From positions 6,324,001 to 6,388,000 of the forward strand of contig NC_049916.1 in assembly GCF_001411555.2 (NCBI RefSeq): a DNA stretch of 64,000 bases, in the 5' to 3' direction. Shown here piece by piece: positions 34,003-46,497 of this stretch (within the stretch, counting starts at the first letter, position 1; each line of letters begins with the position of its first letter). Both the position numbers and the translations under genes were made by a program. Source of the stretch: Juglans regia. Lineage: Eukaryota > Streptophyta > Magnoliopsida > Fagales > Juglandaceae. Under the pieces are notes generated by a model. That model saw only the letters and a program-made list of their open reading frames with translations. It did not search any database and had not been told where the DNA came from.

Positions 34003-34523
34003 AAAATGCACCTCGCTCAACTTGAATGAAAGATCAAAAGAAACACTTGCAGGAGAGGGAATGTGAAGTAGATGGCTCAAGTACGTCCAGAATTTTCTGC
34101 CAAGCATCCAAAACTATGGTAGATTGGAAATCTTACACTGACAGGATTTGGCCAGAAATTAAGAACAAAGGTAAATTGCAGAACAGAGAGAAGTGAAGCC
34201 AGCAAAGAGGATTAGCCACTAATTAGTAATTAGAGGTTCGTTCAGACATGTATGCCAGGTTGAATGTGTGCATGTTTTGTGAGGCAACAATATGTACTTC
34301 GTAAAAGCTGTCTGAAGAGCATCAAACTGTAGAGAATGTTTGAGATCATGATTGCTTGAAAAATATAGCATTATAATAATATTTGGTTGTGTGAATTATA
34401 GCTTAATTTCGACTTGACTTCTTTGTAGATTTTGGAGTATACTTTAACATAAGATGTTACAAGACAATATATTGAAACCCACAAGCCAATACTGTATCTG
34501 GTTCCAACGATTTATTATGTATC
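34003..34523 (+). other. 3' UTR and downstream region of the HD-Zip gene
   Basis: Purine-rich sequence directly after the stop codon is likely 3' UTR. T-rich and TTTGTGAGG-type words occur around 34270-34440. No other gene. Confidence 0.45.
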
Positions 34524-34641
34524 AATCACTATTCACACTCGCATCTCATACCTATAATTTTTTTATAGGGTGTGTGAATATTTTTTATAGAATATGAGGA
34601 TGTTTTTCATAGGATGTGGGATGGTATGGTGAATAATGACT
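34524..34641. mobile_element. MITE related to the one at 891-1070, opposite orientation
   Basis: The ends AATCACTATTCACACTCGC and GGTATGGTGAATAATGACT are inverted copies of each other. The internal words GGATGTTTTTCATAGGATGT match the complement of the element at 891-1070. It is short (about 118 bp) and lacks the 68-bp duplication. Confidence 0.65.
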
Positions 34642-34944
34642 AATGAGAAATATTATATGTAATATGTATGCCCAGAAAAAGATGAATGGGAATTCTCTTC
34701 CCCCTCAGACATATATCGCACAAAATCTGCTGTACTATATTTAGTCATGGGAAATTTAAGATGAAAAATTGATCTATGATGTTATTCTCTCATTTTGATA
34801 AGGTTTTTCAATGGAAATCACAATTTCTTGAATTGCTTAATTTAGAGAGCAGCCAGACAGAGTGAGACAGCGACATCGGAAGCCATCACAGCTAACCAAG
34901 AAAGGAACTTTTAAGTTCAAAGATAACAAAACAAGTGGACGTGT

Positions 34945-35024
<80 letters not shown>
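34945..35024 (+). tRNA. tRNA-Leu(UAG): tRNA-Leu (anticodon UAG)
   Basis: An 80-nt cloverleaf: acceptor GACAGTT pairs with AGCTGTC, with A as the discriminator base. The D-arm begins TGGCCGAGTGG (also the A box), the anticodon stem CCAGA/TCTGG encloses loop TTTAGGC with anticodon TAG at 34979-34981, there is a long variable arm (TCCGAAAGGGC), and the T-arm has GGGTTCAAATCCC (B box). No intron. A T-rich run follows within 10-20 nt (35035-35045), a normal Pol III terminator. It decodes CUA leucine codons and is a nuclear-type gene. Confidence 0.96.
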
Positions 35025-35026
<2 letters not shown>

Positions 35027-35494
35027 GTGTTTTCATTTTTTTTTTTGTTTTTAATTTTCATTAGGCCTACTCGTATGAATTTGGGCTTTGGAGCTAAACC
35101 TGGGCCAGGATCTGACCCATCAGTTCTTGGGGTGGGTCATCAATTTGGGTTTGGTTAGGATAACATTGTGCATTTCAATCAATTTCAGGTGTAATTTTCT
35201 TTCCTAAGCCTGGAACAAGATTTTATTGGAAATCTTGTTTTTTTCTAAGGCATGTGATTCATCTGGCATCCCCTTGATTATTATATCTATAAATGAGATG
35301 CATATAGATCTTCACTGAGGTAATCTTGTATTTTTTTAAGGCCTTTTTTAAATATCCTATATTTAGAATTGAAGTGTAGTAAATGAGATCTTATACTGCT
35401 GGGGAAGAAGAATTTCTTGTGGTTTATAATAATTCCAAGTACTTCAACTTGACTAGTCTTTTTGGTATATAAGCTCAAATGTAGCTTGAATTAT
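35025..35494. other. Intergenic sequence after the tRNA
   Basis: Starts with a T-run (Pol III terminator for the tRNA). No gene was recognised in the rest. Confidence 0.5.
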
Positions 35495-35680
35495 TTTTCA
35501 CCCGTTCCAAATGATTAAAACCTCAGGTATATCATAATAACTCGCTACTATTCATTATTTTATTATTACTTTTTACCTACTTTTTAATACTATTTACTAC
35601 TATTCAATATTTTATCATTACTTTTTCACTACTATTCACTGAATACCTGAGAATATATCACTACCCAAACACAACCGAAA
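35495..35680. mobile_element. MITE, GTTTGGAT family, TACTATTCA-rich member
   Basis: The left end GTTCCAAATGATTAAAACC is roughly mirrored by CACTACCCAAACACAACC. The centre is made of repeated ACTACTATTCA / CATTACTTTTT words, closely like the complement of the element at 51271-51446. Confidence 0.6.
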
Positions 35681-36867
35681 CACACAGGAAGACTGCCCTT
35701 GCAGTTTGCCGACTATCAGAAAGGTTATAATATCCCAAATTTAGCATAAAAGGGGGTGAATAGAATCCAAGTTCTTGGAGTATATAACAATAGAAAAAGG
35801 CCTCAATTATAAGCTCGGCTAGTCCTAAGTAGTCACAACCTTGCTTTTCAATCAAATTCTTCAGGGATGGGATCCTTTTCTGAGTTCACAAAACAAAATT
35901 GTAAAGACAGAATTTGTTGGACCAACAAATTATATGTTTGCAGTGCTTGTATGCTGTACCTCTCATGAACAATGCATTTTAAAGGGCAGGATATGGTCTA
36001 AACCTACAACTTTCTGAAAATTCAGTAATCTCAAACTGGTTTTAGTGAGCACAAGTCTCCTTATTGATTTCCAGGTTCATCTGTTATCCTAAAAAAGTAG
36101 TCTTACATAGTAACTTATTCTCCAACCCCCGTGACTGATAGATATAGAAGTTGTGGCCCTCAATGAAGAACTTAACAAACCAAAGCTGCACAAACAACAA
36201 AAGGATTAAAAAAATGGTGGGTATATATAGCTGGTAATTTCTTTTTTTCCTGAATTACTTTTGTCCTGTTTTGGAAGGTTGATTTACTTCCTGGTCTATC
36301 ATGCACATGTAGGGGGTCAAGAGCAGACTAGCAGGTCCCTCCTTTTCTGCTGTATCTATCTGCCAAAATGCAGTTCACGAGTTGAATTCATATTTTTCTC
36401 ATTCTCTGCCATCCAAAGTCATGGCTGTGAGTTGAAACTCATGCTCTCATTTTTTTAAGATTTGCTTACAGCCTAGATATGAAGACAGTACTTCTTAGGT
36501 CTTTGCAAGCAAGATTGGGTAGTCTCTATACATTTGTTTTCTCTTATTTTTGGAAGGTTGCACTTTGCTGTCAGTGAATGCCCAACTCTACAAGACTTTG
36601 GTTGGCTCATATTTCAACACAGGGCTTGACTTTAAGGAAATGACAACTAATGACAATAATGGCTGGCTCCAATGAAAATGAAAATTATTCATAGCGATAA
36701 CCTCATCTTTTAGAATGCATACTGGTGTGGAAAATGATTTTCCACTTGAATGAAGAAAGATCTGGGATGTAATCTTGCTTTCTGACTTTGTTAACAAATC
36801 GATCTGCTGGCGGGTGAAATCTAACTGGAGCATATACTCCAAAAAAATCTAAAATTAAAAATAAACG
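35681..36867. other. Intergenic sequence
   Basis: No gene or bounded element was recognised. Open frames are short and antisense pairs show no conserved motif. Confidence 0.4.
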
Positions 36868-37043
36868 AGAAGTGTTACAGTCACAAAGGTTTACACAAAA
36901 GTAATTCTATAAATTGACGTGATTTCATATAATCCGTCATATCTATTTTACAATAAAAGTAATTTTATAATCTGATAAATTATATTAAATTACATCAGTT
37001 TGTAAGATTATTTTTATATAATCATTTTGTGACTATAGTATTT
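36868..37043. mobile_element. MITE with AGTCACAAA ends (family 2)
   Basis: The left TACAGTCACAAAGG mirrors TTTGTGACTATAG on the right, and the arms continue to pair: AAGTAATTCTATAAATTGACG against CAGTTTGTAAGATTATTTTTA (each arm read in part). Related copies are at about 57865-58030, in an intron of the second PLA2 gene, and at 59380-59532. Confidence 0.65.
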
Positions 37044-37498
37044 TTTTTCATCTTTCAAAGCACATAACGTAAAGTCCACTATTTTAATATGACCACTTAT
37101 TCACGGTACCATTTGTTCATGCATGCTCTGGCAGGCAGACCCCACAAAATTTTATCATTATGGTTTCTATATAATTATACACTCTCGATCAATAGATGGA
37201 ATTTGCATAGGGAAGAACAGAGAGGTTCCTGCCCAGAAGATACGAATTCACGTGAAAGAGGTTACATATTGCCTACAGCATAGGGCACGGGAAAGGCTTT
37301 TTCAAAGATTAGGAACACATAAGGAATAGAGATTCTAACGAGTTGATTATTAATGTTGAAAGTTAAATCCCATACATCATAGGATCAAGAAAATCATCAA
37401 CTTTTCACTAGATGTGACCTCTAGAAATTGTTTGCACTTCGTATCCTCAAGACCTAGCTAAGCTATTATACATGTTCCTTGATAAAAAACTTCCTCAA
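37044..37498. other. Intergenic sequence
   Basis: No gene was recognised. Two overlapping plus-strand frames of 64 and 68 codons (37089-37329) show no family resemblance. Confidence 0.4.
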
Positions 37499-37701
37499 AG
37501 ATGTTTATTAAAAATCCTGAGGGATAGTTCAGGTGGTCCGGCTTGAGTTTGCTTCCCAATAGTCACTAGTTTGAGTCCGCTTAGGGCCACTGGAGGTTTA
37601 CCTGGTTCTTAATTTCAGGATCCCATGAGATTAGTCGAGGTGCGCACAAGCTGGCCTGGATACCCACGGTTAAAAAAAAAAAAAAGATTTTTATTAAAAA
37701 T
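37499..37701 (+). mobile_element. tRNA-derived SINE with 17-bp target duplication
   Basis: The body is 37516-37684. It begins CCTGAGGGATAGTTCAGGTGG, in which TAGTTCAGGTGG is an A-box-like tRNA sequence (first part of the run), followed by a B-box-like GTTTGAGTCCGC. It ends GGCCTGGATACCCACGGTT plus a run of A. It is flanked by AGATGTTTATTAAAAAT (37499-37515) and AGATTTTTATTAAAAAT (37685-37701), with one mismatch. This is the arrangement of plant Au-like SINEs copied by LINE machinery. It lies about 700 bp downstream of the first PLA2 gene. Confidence 0.88.
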
Positions 37702-38391
37702 ATAGATGCCCCACTCAATGGCTCAGTGAATTGGTGACCTAGCTAAGCTAGTTATTTTCTTAGTGCATATGCTTAATGATATGGAAAATGCTTATTAGTC
37801 CCCTCCAGTATACCACTCAAAATTGTCGCTAATGTATTTTATTTTTTATTTTTGTATTTTTTTAAACGTTTAACAAAGTTACTACTAATGAATTTGTATT
37901 TTTTTAAAAGTGTTTAAAATGAAAAGAGAAGAAGAATGACATAGCGATAAGAGCTGGGTGGCCGACTAGCATTACCCATAACGATATATTGTTAGAGAGA
38001 CTGTCTCTATGGAGTTCATAGTTTTTCCCCCATCAAACAAAAAGCTTCTTGATTACAGTGTGCATTGACACTTTGAGAACCGAATGCCAACAACTTCAGG
38101 AGAAGATGAGTAAAAAAATAACAATTTTCATTCCAGTACTCTTCAACACTTGCAAGCATTTCAAAGTCTTCATTTTTTATCCCTACGATTTGCAGACAAG
38201 CATGTGAAGCATAAAGAAATTGGAATGACAAGATTATTTACCTACAGAACCAAAAAAAAAAAAAAGTTGCCCCCAGCCAAATAACTGGATCAAGTACTTA
38301 ATTTTCCAACTTTTGAGAGAGGAGAGAAAGGGAAAACAAAAAGAAACTGAACTTGTTTCCTCTCTCTCTAGATGAAGGAAATTTCACCCTT
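37702..38391. other. Downstream flank of PLA2 copy 1
   Basis: The segment nearest 38391 (minus strand) should contain the PLA2 3' UTR. No other gene was recognised. Confidence 0.45.
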
Positions 38392-40209
38392 TCAAGGCTT
38401 ATGAAGATATCTTCCAGCAAGTAAAGCAGCTTCCATGACAACAGAAATAACATCAATAACCTCGTCAACTAGACATTTGTTCCCGTTAAATGTATGGCCT
38501 CCGGATTTTTTAAAGTTAGCCATACAGTTGATGAAGTTTTGGCTGCATTCTTGGCTTAGATAGTCATCTGCGCCACAACACAACACAACACCATCAACAT
38601 TAATATCACTGCAGTCCAAACCCCAGATTATATCATACCATCTTTTGAACACAACCATTATTATATTTTATACACCACATACTTTAAAAATCACAAATAA
38701 CCCAAGTTTAACAAGCCAAAATATTTAGTATAATATGTCCCCATCCATCATGCTATTGATCAATTTTTCCTATTTCATTTTTGGGAAAAGTATAGTTGGC
38801 AACCTTAAATTATTAACAGTTTGCACTTTGCATTCCAAACTATCAAAACTAATTACACACCCCACCCTTCAACTCCTAAAAACTTGTATTTTGCACCCTC
38901 GGTCAATTTGACAATTTAAATGGATGAAAAATAGGTGAAGGAAAAATTTTGATGAACGAATCTTAATGGAGATTCTAAAGTGTCAATTGGGCTGGTTTGT
39001 ATTTAGAGATGAGATGATTTTAGATCAAAGATGAAAGTTGAAAAAAATACCGTTAGAATATTATTTTTTAATATTATTATTATTTTGAGATTTGAAAAAG
39101 TTGAATTGTTTATTATATTTTATATGAAAATTTGGAAAAGTTGTAATGATGAGATAAGATGAGATGAGATAAAACACTTTCTGAATCCAAACGGAGTCTT
39201 ATAGTACGAGGGTGCAATGGTTGATTTTGATAATTTGGAATACAAAGGGCAAATCTGTACCTCCAAAGTCTACTTATCTCCTTGTTTCTGTTTCCATGCC
39301 AAAGTTTTGGCCCCTTTATTTCCTCCTAGATTCGTCTTTATCACACTTTCGAGACTACAAACATATTTCTACATTAATTCTACCCTACATACGTCTCTGT
39401 CTCTTACCAAAAGTACTAATGAATAATAATATCATTTCTTAGACCCACACGAAACAGAAATAATAAAACAAGATGATTCTTGTCTAACTTCTCACACATC
39501 ATAAACCAGATAATGACATCAAGTCAAGAACCATGACATCTAAACAAAAGTGCTGCAATGAAAACCCTGAATGAAATAATCATAGAAATCTATTCGTCTT
39601 GGATGATCTAACTTACTGTTTTTAGCTTGCACACAAGCATCATGCTTCATGCAGCAAGAGTCAAGGCCATCACAAGGTTTTTCCCCAGGGCATCCACTGT
39701 ATAAGAGCCCACAGTACTTACCATATCTTAGAAATGGAGGAACTATTAATCACAAAAAGAAAATAATAATAATAACCAAAAGAAAAATTAGTAATTAAAC
39801 TTAAGAATAAATCAAGAACTACCCTTTAATCATAAATGAAAAAGAGAAACGCACGCACAAAGTATTGACGCTTTAAAAATAAAGCAGAGCCATGAAAAGA
39901 GGGTACCTGAACAGAAGTCTGACTCGCATTTTTTACTGCAATCTTTACCCTACAAACAAACAATGAAGTTCGGGAAAAATGAAATTATTATGATGTATCA
40001 GACGACAATAATAGAAAAAAGAAAAAGAAAACGAGTGTGAAGAACTTCAGATGGAGTGTGAAAGATTATTAGGAACAAACCACAGTGACAGCAGCACCTG
40101 CAGCTCGAACGCCGATGTTAAGGGCATGGACGGGAACACAGAAAAGGTTGAGGACAATGAGGGAGCATGAGAGGAGATGGGCAAACTTCAATGAATGGTA
40201 TGGAACCAT
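38392..40209 (-). CDS. PLA2-ALPHA-like: Secretory phospholipase A2, PLA2-alpha type (copy 1)
   Basis: Four exons on the minus strand: 40081-40209, 39907-39949, 39617-39742 and 38392-38567, all with GT-AG introns, encode 157 residues. The start ATG at 40209 is followed by a signal peptide (residues 1-29, hydrophobic SLIVLNLFCVPVHA). The mature protein has 12 Cys, as in the plant family. The Ca2+-binding loop is YGKYCGLLYSGCPGE (residues 64-78) and the active site is CCMKHDAC with His91-Asp92. The enzyme hydrolyses the sn-2 ester of phospholipids in the secretory pathway or apoplast, giving lysophospholipid and fatty acid. The end of exon 3 and start of exon 4 join as NNDYLSQEC, like PLA2-alpha. 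The large intron between exons 3 and 4 holds two nested MITEs. All key residues are present, so the gene is probably functional. Confidence 0.95.
38805..39255. mobile_element. MITE in PLA2 copy 1 intron, interrupted by another MITE
   Basis: The left arm GTTTGCACTTTGCATTCC then AAACTATCAAAACTAATTAC mirrors the right arm GATTTTGATAATTTGG then AATACAAAGGGCAAA over about 45 bp. The middle carries a complete element of another family (38989-39199). Both are within the intron between PLA2 exons 3 and 4. Confidence 0.7.
38989..39199. mobile_element. MITE, GTTTGGAT/GAGATGAG family, nested
   Basis: The left GGGCTGGTTTGTATTTAGAG and the right TCTGAATCCAAACGGAGTC are inverted copies. Internal words GAGATGAGATG and AAAAGTTGTAATGATGAGAT match the family. 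Confidence 0.7.
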
Positions 40210-40472
40210 TGTTGGATGGATCGAGCAGAGAAAGCACTGATAAATGAGGCTTGGTTTTGCTTAAAGCACTGATTGCCTTAAAGGAGAGAGAGAGAGAGAA
40301 GAAAACAGAGGGATTGCCAGAGGAAAGAAGAGGTTGGGATGTCTTGTAGTGGCTCGTGAAGTGTTCTTGGATTGTAGTTGACGCTACTCACCAAACATGC
40401 GCGAACTTTGAATTATTATTGTATTTTTTATTTATGGAATTTACTGTTAACTGAGAACAGTTTTGCTAATTA
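40210..40472 (-). promoter_or_regulatory. Upstream region of PLA2 copy 1
   Basis: Proximal promoter and leader of the minus-strand PLA2 gene by position. It has a GA-rich patch (40286-40330), which on the gene strand is a CT-rich leader. No definite TATA box is assigned. Confidence 0.35.
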
Positions 40473-40946
40473 GTGGTTTGGATTGTGAGATGAGATGAAG
40501 TGATTTTATATGAGTTGAATAAAATATTATTTTTTAATATTATTATTTGTTTCAAATTTAAAAAAATTAAATTATTTATTATATTTTATATGAGAATTTA
40601 AAAAATTGTAATGATAAGATAATATTTATAAATCTTTTGATGATTTGAAGAAATGTTTATTTGATGATTTGAATAAGCATGCCTAAATATTGTTAGGTAG
40701 TTTTATCTATAATTTCAATTGAATTACAGATTTGTTTTTGAGAATATATAGAGGAAAAAAAATTTATTCAGCAAAATTCAGATTTGGATATTATAGAAAA
40801 TAAAGTTTATTACATCTACTGAATATCATGGATATTAAGAATATCTTAAAATATCTATAAATAATAGTAAAAAAAATTAAATAATTTATAAATAATAATA
40901 AAATAATTTAAAAATATAGAATAATTATATTTCCAAACAAGTTCTT
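40473..40946. mobile_element. MITE, GTTTGGAT/GAGATGAG family (long, worn member)
   Basis: The left GTGGTTTGGATTGTGAGATG and the right ATTTCCAAACAAGTTC are in the inverted orientation of this family. The interior contains the words GAATAAAATATTATTTTTT and GAGAATTTAAAAAATTGTAATG, followed by an unrelated AT-rich middle. Confidence 0.5.
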
Positions 40947-41848
40947 AATCAACCTTTACCAAAACTTGTCTGTAGGCGATAACTCTCCCAAATCACCGAC
41001 CACTGGCACTGCAATTAGAGAGCCTTTCTTATGCTCCCTTCCTCTTCCACTCTTTCAAGTCCATAGTTTGGGGGTAGCAATTTTAATTATATGAGTTAAT
41101 CTGAACCAGACCAATTAAGCTAAATGGATCAAACATTCAAATCCTAATTTGACCGATTTAAATAACGGATCGTGTCGTGTCACCTATTTTGACTAATTTA
41201 ATAATTAATTAAAAATAAGTCAACATGATACGACTCATATTAATTTGTTTCACGTAAATGAGTTGAACTAATACGCATAACACATTTGACTTGTTCAACA
41301 TAATTTCATAAAAAAGTTAAAAATCTATATTTATAAGTAACCACAATATCTAAAAAATAATAAGACTACATGCTAACAAAAAATATCAATATTTTTTGAA
41401 TTTAACATATAATAAACTCAATATTACAAACCTTACAATAACAAATATGAGCATATGTTCATAATTATAATCACAATAATAAAAGCAGAAGCATATTAAA
41501 AAATACCAACATTACAATCCAATAATAATAAAGTTGTAAATTTGAAATAAAAATTAAATGGGTTATTGTAGATTGATTTTGGGTTAGACAGGTTGATATG
41601 TTTTGATCCGAATTCATTTATATCAAACTCTAAACCCGCTAATTTCATGTCGTTTTCATATTAGGTTCACAGGTCGTATCACATAATGTCACCTCTAGTC
41701 CATACCAGCTATTTTTTTTCAAGTTTTTGTTATTTTTCCTTTCATAGCTCATAAATGGTCCACTCTCCTATTTTATGGTGTCCAAAGCTCTACATGCGCT
41801 GCTCCACTATACTCATTGGCTGATTCTTTAGTCCCAAGAGAAGTGCAG
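40947..41848. other. Intergenic AT-rich sequence
   Basis: No gene was recognised. The stretch 41090-41690 has words such as GATCGTGTCGTGTCAC and GGTTGATATGTTTTGATCCG, typical of decayed hAT-type repeats, but no ends could be fixed. Confidence 0.4.
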
Positions 41849-42734
41849 TTGGCTGCAAATAAATAGAGTAGTTTGTGAATAGCTTTAGTTCGGCTTATAT
41901 ATACTCGGTTCAAATTCGGTTAATTTAATAAATGAGATGCTCGTAAATATTAATATTGATTCGAATATTAAACAAGCAAAATTGTATAAACTCTACTCGA
42001 TTTATTTTAAACTCATAAATAAAATTCGTTTAAGCTCGAATTGGCTCGTTTGCGCCCATTCGAAACTCGTCATAAGCATTATATGTGTATACGTTATATT
42101 TATTAAATGTTAGCCAAATTTTATATACTTAATTATATATTATTAATTATTTATAGTTTACATTATTTAATATATTTACTATGTTCCCAATGTGTGTATA
42201 GGGTATTTTGTATAATTCTTTTTATAGAAGATATTTTATATTATTAGTTATCGATATTTAGTTGTGTATTTTACTATAAGTTGTATGATATATCAAGCTA
42301 TTTTATATGACAAATAATGGAGTTACCATTGTATGACAACTTGTTTATAATTATGTAATAAAATAATATTATTTTGAATTTTACTTTTAATTTGATGGGA
42401 TAAAATTTAATGAAAAATATTATTATATTTAAAATTGTCTACAAGTTGTGAATGTTTTGTTACATTAGTAATGTAAGTTATTTTAAAAAATTAGTTAATT
42501 ATGTATTATGTAATATAACATTAATGTTATATATCAGTTTTTTAATTGTTACATAGATTATAGCCAAGGGTGGAACTGTGTTGTAGATTGGGGGTGGTAA
42601 GTTTTAAAAATTAATCTTATATATTGTATAATTACAATTTTAAATTTATTTTTAAAATATTTGAGATTACCCCCAATACTCAAACACACAATATATAATT
42701 CAAATATTCTTTTAAGTTCGTTCTCTTAATGGAA

Positions 42735-43125
42735 AATGCTAGATGCCCCGCTAGGGCTCCCGTTGGGCTCTAGTGTTTTTTTATATGTGTCTTTTTTAGT
42801 TTATTTTTTATATAGATATTTTTAATAATTTTAAATATTTTAAAAAAATAAATAAAAATTATAATATTATTAAAAAATACTTCTTTAATCACGAAATAAA
42901 ATAAAAATTATTTTTTATTCTAATTCGTGATTAAGAAAGTATTTTTTTTTAATAATTTTTTTTTATTTTCTGATTAAGAAATAATTTTTAATAATATTTT
43001 AAATTTATTTTATTTTTTAAAAATATTTAAAAATATAAAAAAATTTATATAAAAAATAAATTAAAAAAAAACACATAAAAAAAATACATAATAAGCCATC
43101 GAAAGCTCCCAGCAAAGAGCATGAC
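42735..43125. mobile_element. Long fold-back (inverted-repeat) element
   Basis: The left arm (GCTCCCGTTGGGCTCTAG then T-rich TGTTTTTTTATATGTGTC) mirrors the right arm (ACACATAAAAAAAATACAT then ATAAGCCATCGAAAGCTCCC). The arms run almost to the centre (about 42930) and consist of A/T-rich text with TTAATCACGAAATAAA and its complement, so the whole 390 bp could form one hairpin. No coding content. Confidence 0.65.
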
Positions 43126-44043
43126 CCTTCTCATAATAGGTTTGATTTGACATACTAAAAAGTCTAACCCCCACGTGACACGATCTGCTTTCAGCTTTCT
43201 TACTATTTGAGTCTAAAAGAGTGGCCTAACACAACCAAACAGATTTGAGAGTAGCATTGACACAAAATGCTAGAAAGCCTACCTAATTACCTCCATGCTA
43301 TGTATCCAGCCAAATGTCATTCCTTTGACCAGACCGAACGAATTTGAGAGAGAGCAGAAACAATTCTTTTTTCAGATTTGAGATTGAGAGGAAGCAAAGC
43401 AAAAAAAGAAATCCACATAACTCATGAGTCTGCCCCAACACCATATACACGAAAAGCGGAGAAAGGTAAAATATTTGATCTCTATCTTTCTTTATTTATC
43501 TTTCGTGTTTAGTGTATGGTTTGTTTAGTTTCATATTATACAAGTTTTTCTTGTCTTTTTTAGCTTACATAGTTATATAATTTTTTATTTTTATTTTCTT
43601 ATCTGGGTCATTCTTAACTTCCTTGAATTTCTTGCCTATCTCCTGTACGTAATCTTCATTTTACAGCCTTTGAAATGTTTTTAACCACATATTAAATCAG
43701 TTAACTAGCTAGAAGTTTCAAGAGAATTTATATAATAGTTAAAAAAATCTAAAAGATTCTTGCATATGGGAGGCAGCAAATTTATTTAGCTAGGTGATTG
43801 ATGAGAAGTTTTTAGAGAGACAGAGAGTATGTGAAGAATTTATTTTCTTTTGTGAAGAACAACTGTATTTTATTTCCTTTTGTGAAGAATTTATTTGTTA
43901 TTCACATGTTTTATTTTTTGTTCACTTATTAATAGTAATACTATTATACAAACTATATAATAAAAATCTAACAACTTTTATATCATTAGGGAATTTTCAA
44001 GTTTATTCTTGATCTATAAGTTTTTCTTAAAGATTAGAAAAAT

Positions 44044-45904
44044 ATGATGAAGTTGAGAACAATTGATTCGTTTTTTATAATGAAAGAAGTGGATAATTCG
44101 GAGATTAATATACATTTAGAAAGTTTGGTAACAACGAAACGTGATTCTTCTATCACTGAGGAGTGTCCTTGTAAAGTTTAAAGAATCCAACTTGAATAGA
44201 TGTATAATACCTCTTTGGAACGTGATCCATGATTACGTCAACAAATATGAGACTTTCCTACTAACCTATGAGATGAGATCGACGTGCTTATCTTAAAACT
44301 GGTCCATATCAACCTAAACTTTCAACATATCAATTTTCAAGAATAGGCAGTCAGCGTCGCCAATTTCAATTTTCTTGGTTTAAAATATATTCAAATTGGT
44401 TGGAGTATTCACCATCGAAGAATGTTGTATTTTGTCTTCCATGCTATGTTTTTGCTAAGAAATCAACAGGCTGTTTAGGATCAGATGCATTTACAGATAA
44501 AAGTTTTGACAATTGAGAAAAAAAAAGTGAATGATAAAATGAATTGTCCTTTGTTAGGACATGTGGAAAGAGATCCGAGTTCACCACATAAAAATGTTGT
44601 GAAATGTTGTGAGGATCTTATGAATCATTCAAGACATACTGACAAGTTAGTTGAAAAACAAGTAACACAATAGATGGAAAATAATCACAATAGATGGAAA
44701 ACAATCAATTGCTACTCAAGATTTCGATAGATAGTGTTCGAAGACTTACATTCCAAGCTTGTACCTTTAGAGCTTATGATGAAAGCTCTAACTAAAAAAA
44801 TCAAGGTAACTTCATTGAACTGATAAAACTTCTAACAAGTTATAATGATCAAGTTGATTGAATTGTCATGGAAAATGCCCTACAAAATGCCAAATATAAG
44901 TCACCCAAAATTCAAAAGCATATATTTGCAAATAAAATGCGAAATGTGATTCGCGAAGAAATCGAGGATACCAAATTTTGTATTCTCGTTGACGAAGCTC
45001 GGGTGCTACTTGTTCAATTATTAATACTATCTTAAATGAGGGATCAAATTATTATCAACATGGTGATGTTGAAGCGGATTGAATGATATTAACATCATTT
45101 GAATTTATTTTGATATTACATATGATGAAGAAAATCATGGGAATCACTAACGAGCTTTGCCAATCTTTGCAACAAAATTTTCAAGACATTATGAATGTCA
45201 TGAGCCTAGTTTCAACTACAAAAATACTCATTCAAAAGCTGAGAGATGGTGGGTGGGAGTCTTTGCTTGCTGATGTTAAATCAGTTTGTGAACAACATCA
45301 AATTGATATTTCTAATATGAATGGTCATTATACCAGAGTTCGAGGTAAATCTCGTCATCAAGTTGACAAGTCATTGACAACAATGGAGCAAAATTTTAGG
45401 ATTGATATATCTATTGCTACAATAGACTTTCAGTTGCAAGAATTGAACAATATATGTAATGACCATACAATGAAACTTATCATTCTTAGTGCTGCTTTAA
45501 ATCTTAAAGGTGCATACAAATCATTTAAAATTTATGATATATGCAAATTGGTTGAGAAGTTTTATCCACAGGATTTTACTGAGCAAGAAAAACTCCTTTT
45601 GAGAATTCAATTGCAGCATTATGAGCTTCATATGCCAGCGCATCCAGATTTTCAAGATATGTCTATATTATTTGAGCGATGCAGAGGACTAGCAATGTCA
45701 GAAAAGTCAAAGATTTATTATTTGATTGACAGATTAATTCGTTTAGTATTAACTCTTCCTGTTTCTACTGCTACTACTGAGCAAGCATTTTTTGCCACGA
45801 AACTTATAAAAGCTAGATTAGAAACTTGAATAGAAGATGAGTTTCTTACAAATCATTTACTAGTTTATATTGAGAAAGAAATTATCAAAAATTTCACTCA
45901 AAGA
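44044..45904 (+). pseudogene. hAT-like transposase (ZMYM1 / DUF4371 type), broken
   Basis: Fragments in several frames give an N-terminal part like TTF-type zinc-finger/DUF4371 proteins (about 44044-44200, with a KEVDNSEI start). Next come the 44485-44673 frame, and then the long 45083-45829 frame of 248 codons. The latter contains AALNLKGAYKSFKIYDICKL and the C-terminal hAT dimerisation motif LTLPVSTATTEQAFFATKLI. The plant zinc-finger MYM-type 1-like proteins are hAT transposase relatives of this kind. The catalytic middle region is largely missing and stops divide the rest, so no active transposase is expected. Confidence 0.8.
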
Positions 45905-46497
45905 TAATAGTAGACGAATTTTATTCCCTGAAAGATCATTGTCAAGCTTAATTTGAAGGGAAAATTCTAAGTTGACATTTCAATTTCTTTTCTTTTTGTA
46001 AAGGTCTTTAGGATTTGATGGGAAAATCCTAATTTATTTTATATAAGTTATATCTTAACATTTATTAATCAAAACTATTTGGTTGAATAGTTAAATGGTT
46101 AAAAGTTTTTGTAAAATATAAATTTCTTTTTTTAAAAAAGTTGAGTTCGAGCTACTCAAGCTCGATTCGATCGTTTATTTTTAGTCAAGCTAGAGTCAAA
46201 TTTGAATAATATTAATGTTTAGCGAGCCAAAGTTCGAATAAGAATATTCGAGTGTTATTCGAGTCGAATATTCTTATTCGAATGAGTATATATGCTAATC
46301 AAGCTCGAACACCCTCGTTCAAATTCAGCTCGATTTGATTCATTTGTAGCCCAATGAGCAACACATGTGGGTCACGCATAGTTTAGCCCACGTGTAGAAT
46401 ACATGTGCCACCATTCCACAATTAATACATTTTCTATTGACACATATAGCACTTGAAGGCTCAGTTATTAATTTAACACAACTTCAGTTATTCGGAC

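Larger units (their letters stand above)
41849..46353 (+). mobile_element. hAT-type transposon with broken transposase
   Basis: The left TTGGCTGCAAATAAATAG and the right ATTCATTTGTAGCCCAA form a worn inverted repeat. Both subterminal regions (41885-42070 and 46140-46335) are full of AGCTCGAAT / ATTCGAATA / CTCGTTTG words in inverted orientation, as in plant hAT families. The transposase remnant is at 44044-45904. No clean 8-bp duplication was found, so the limits are approximate. A fold-back element is nested at about 42735-43125. Confidence 0.65.
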
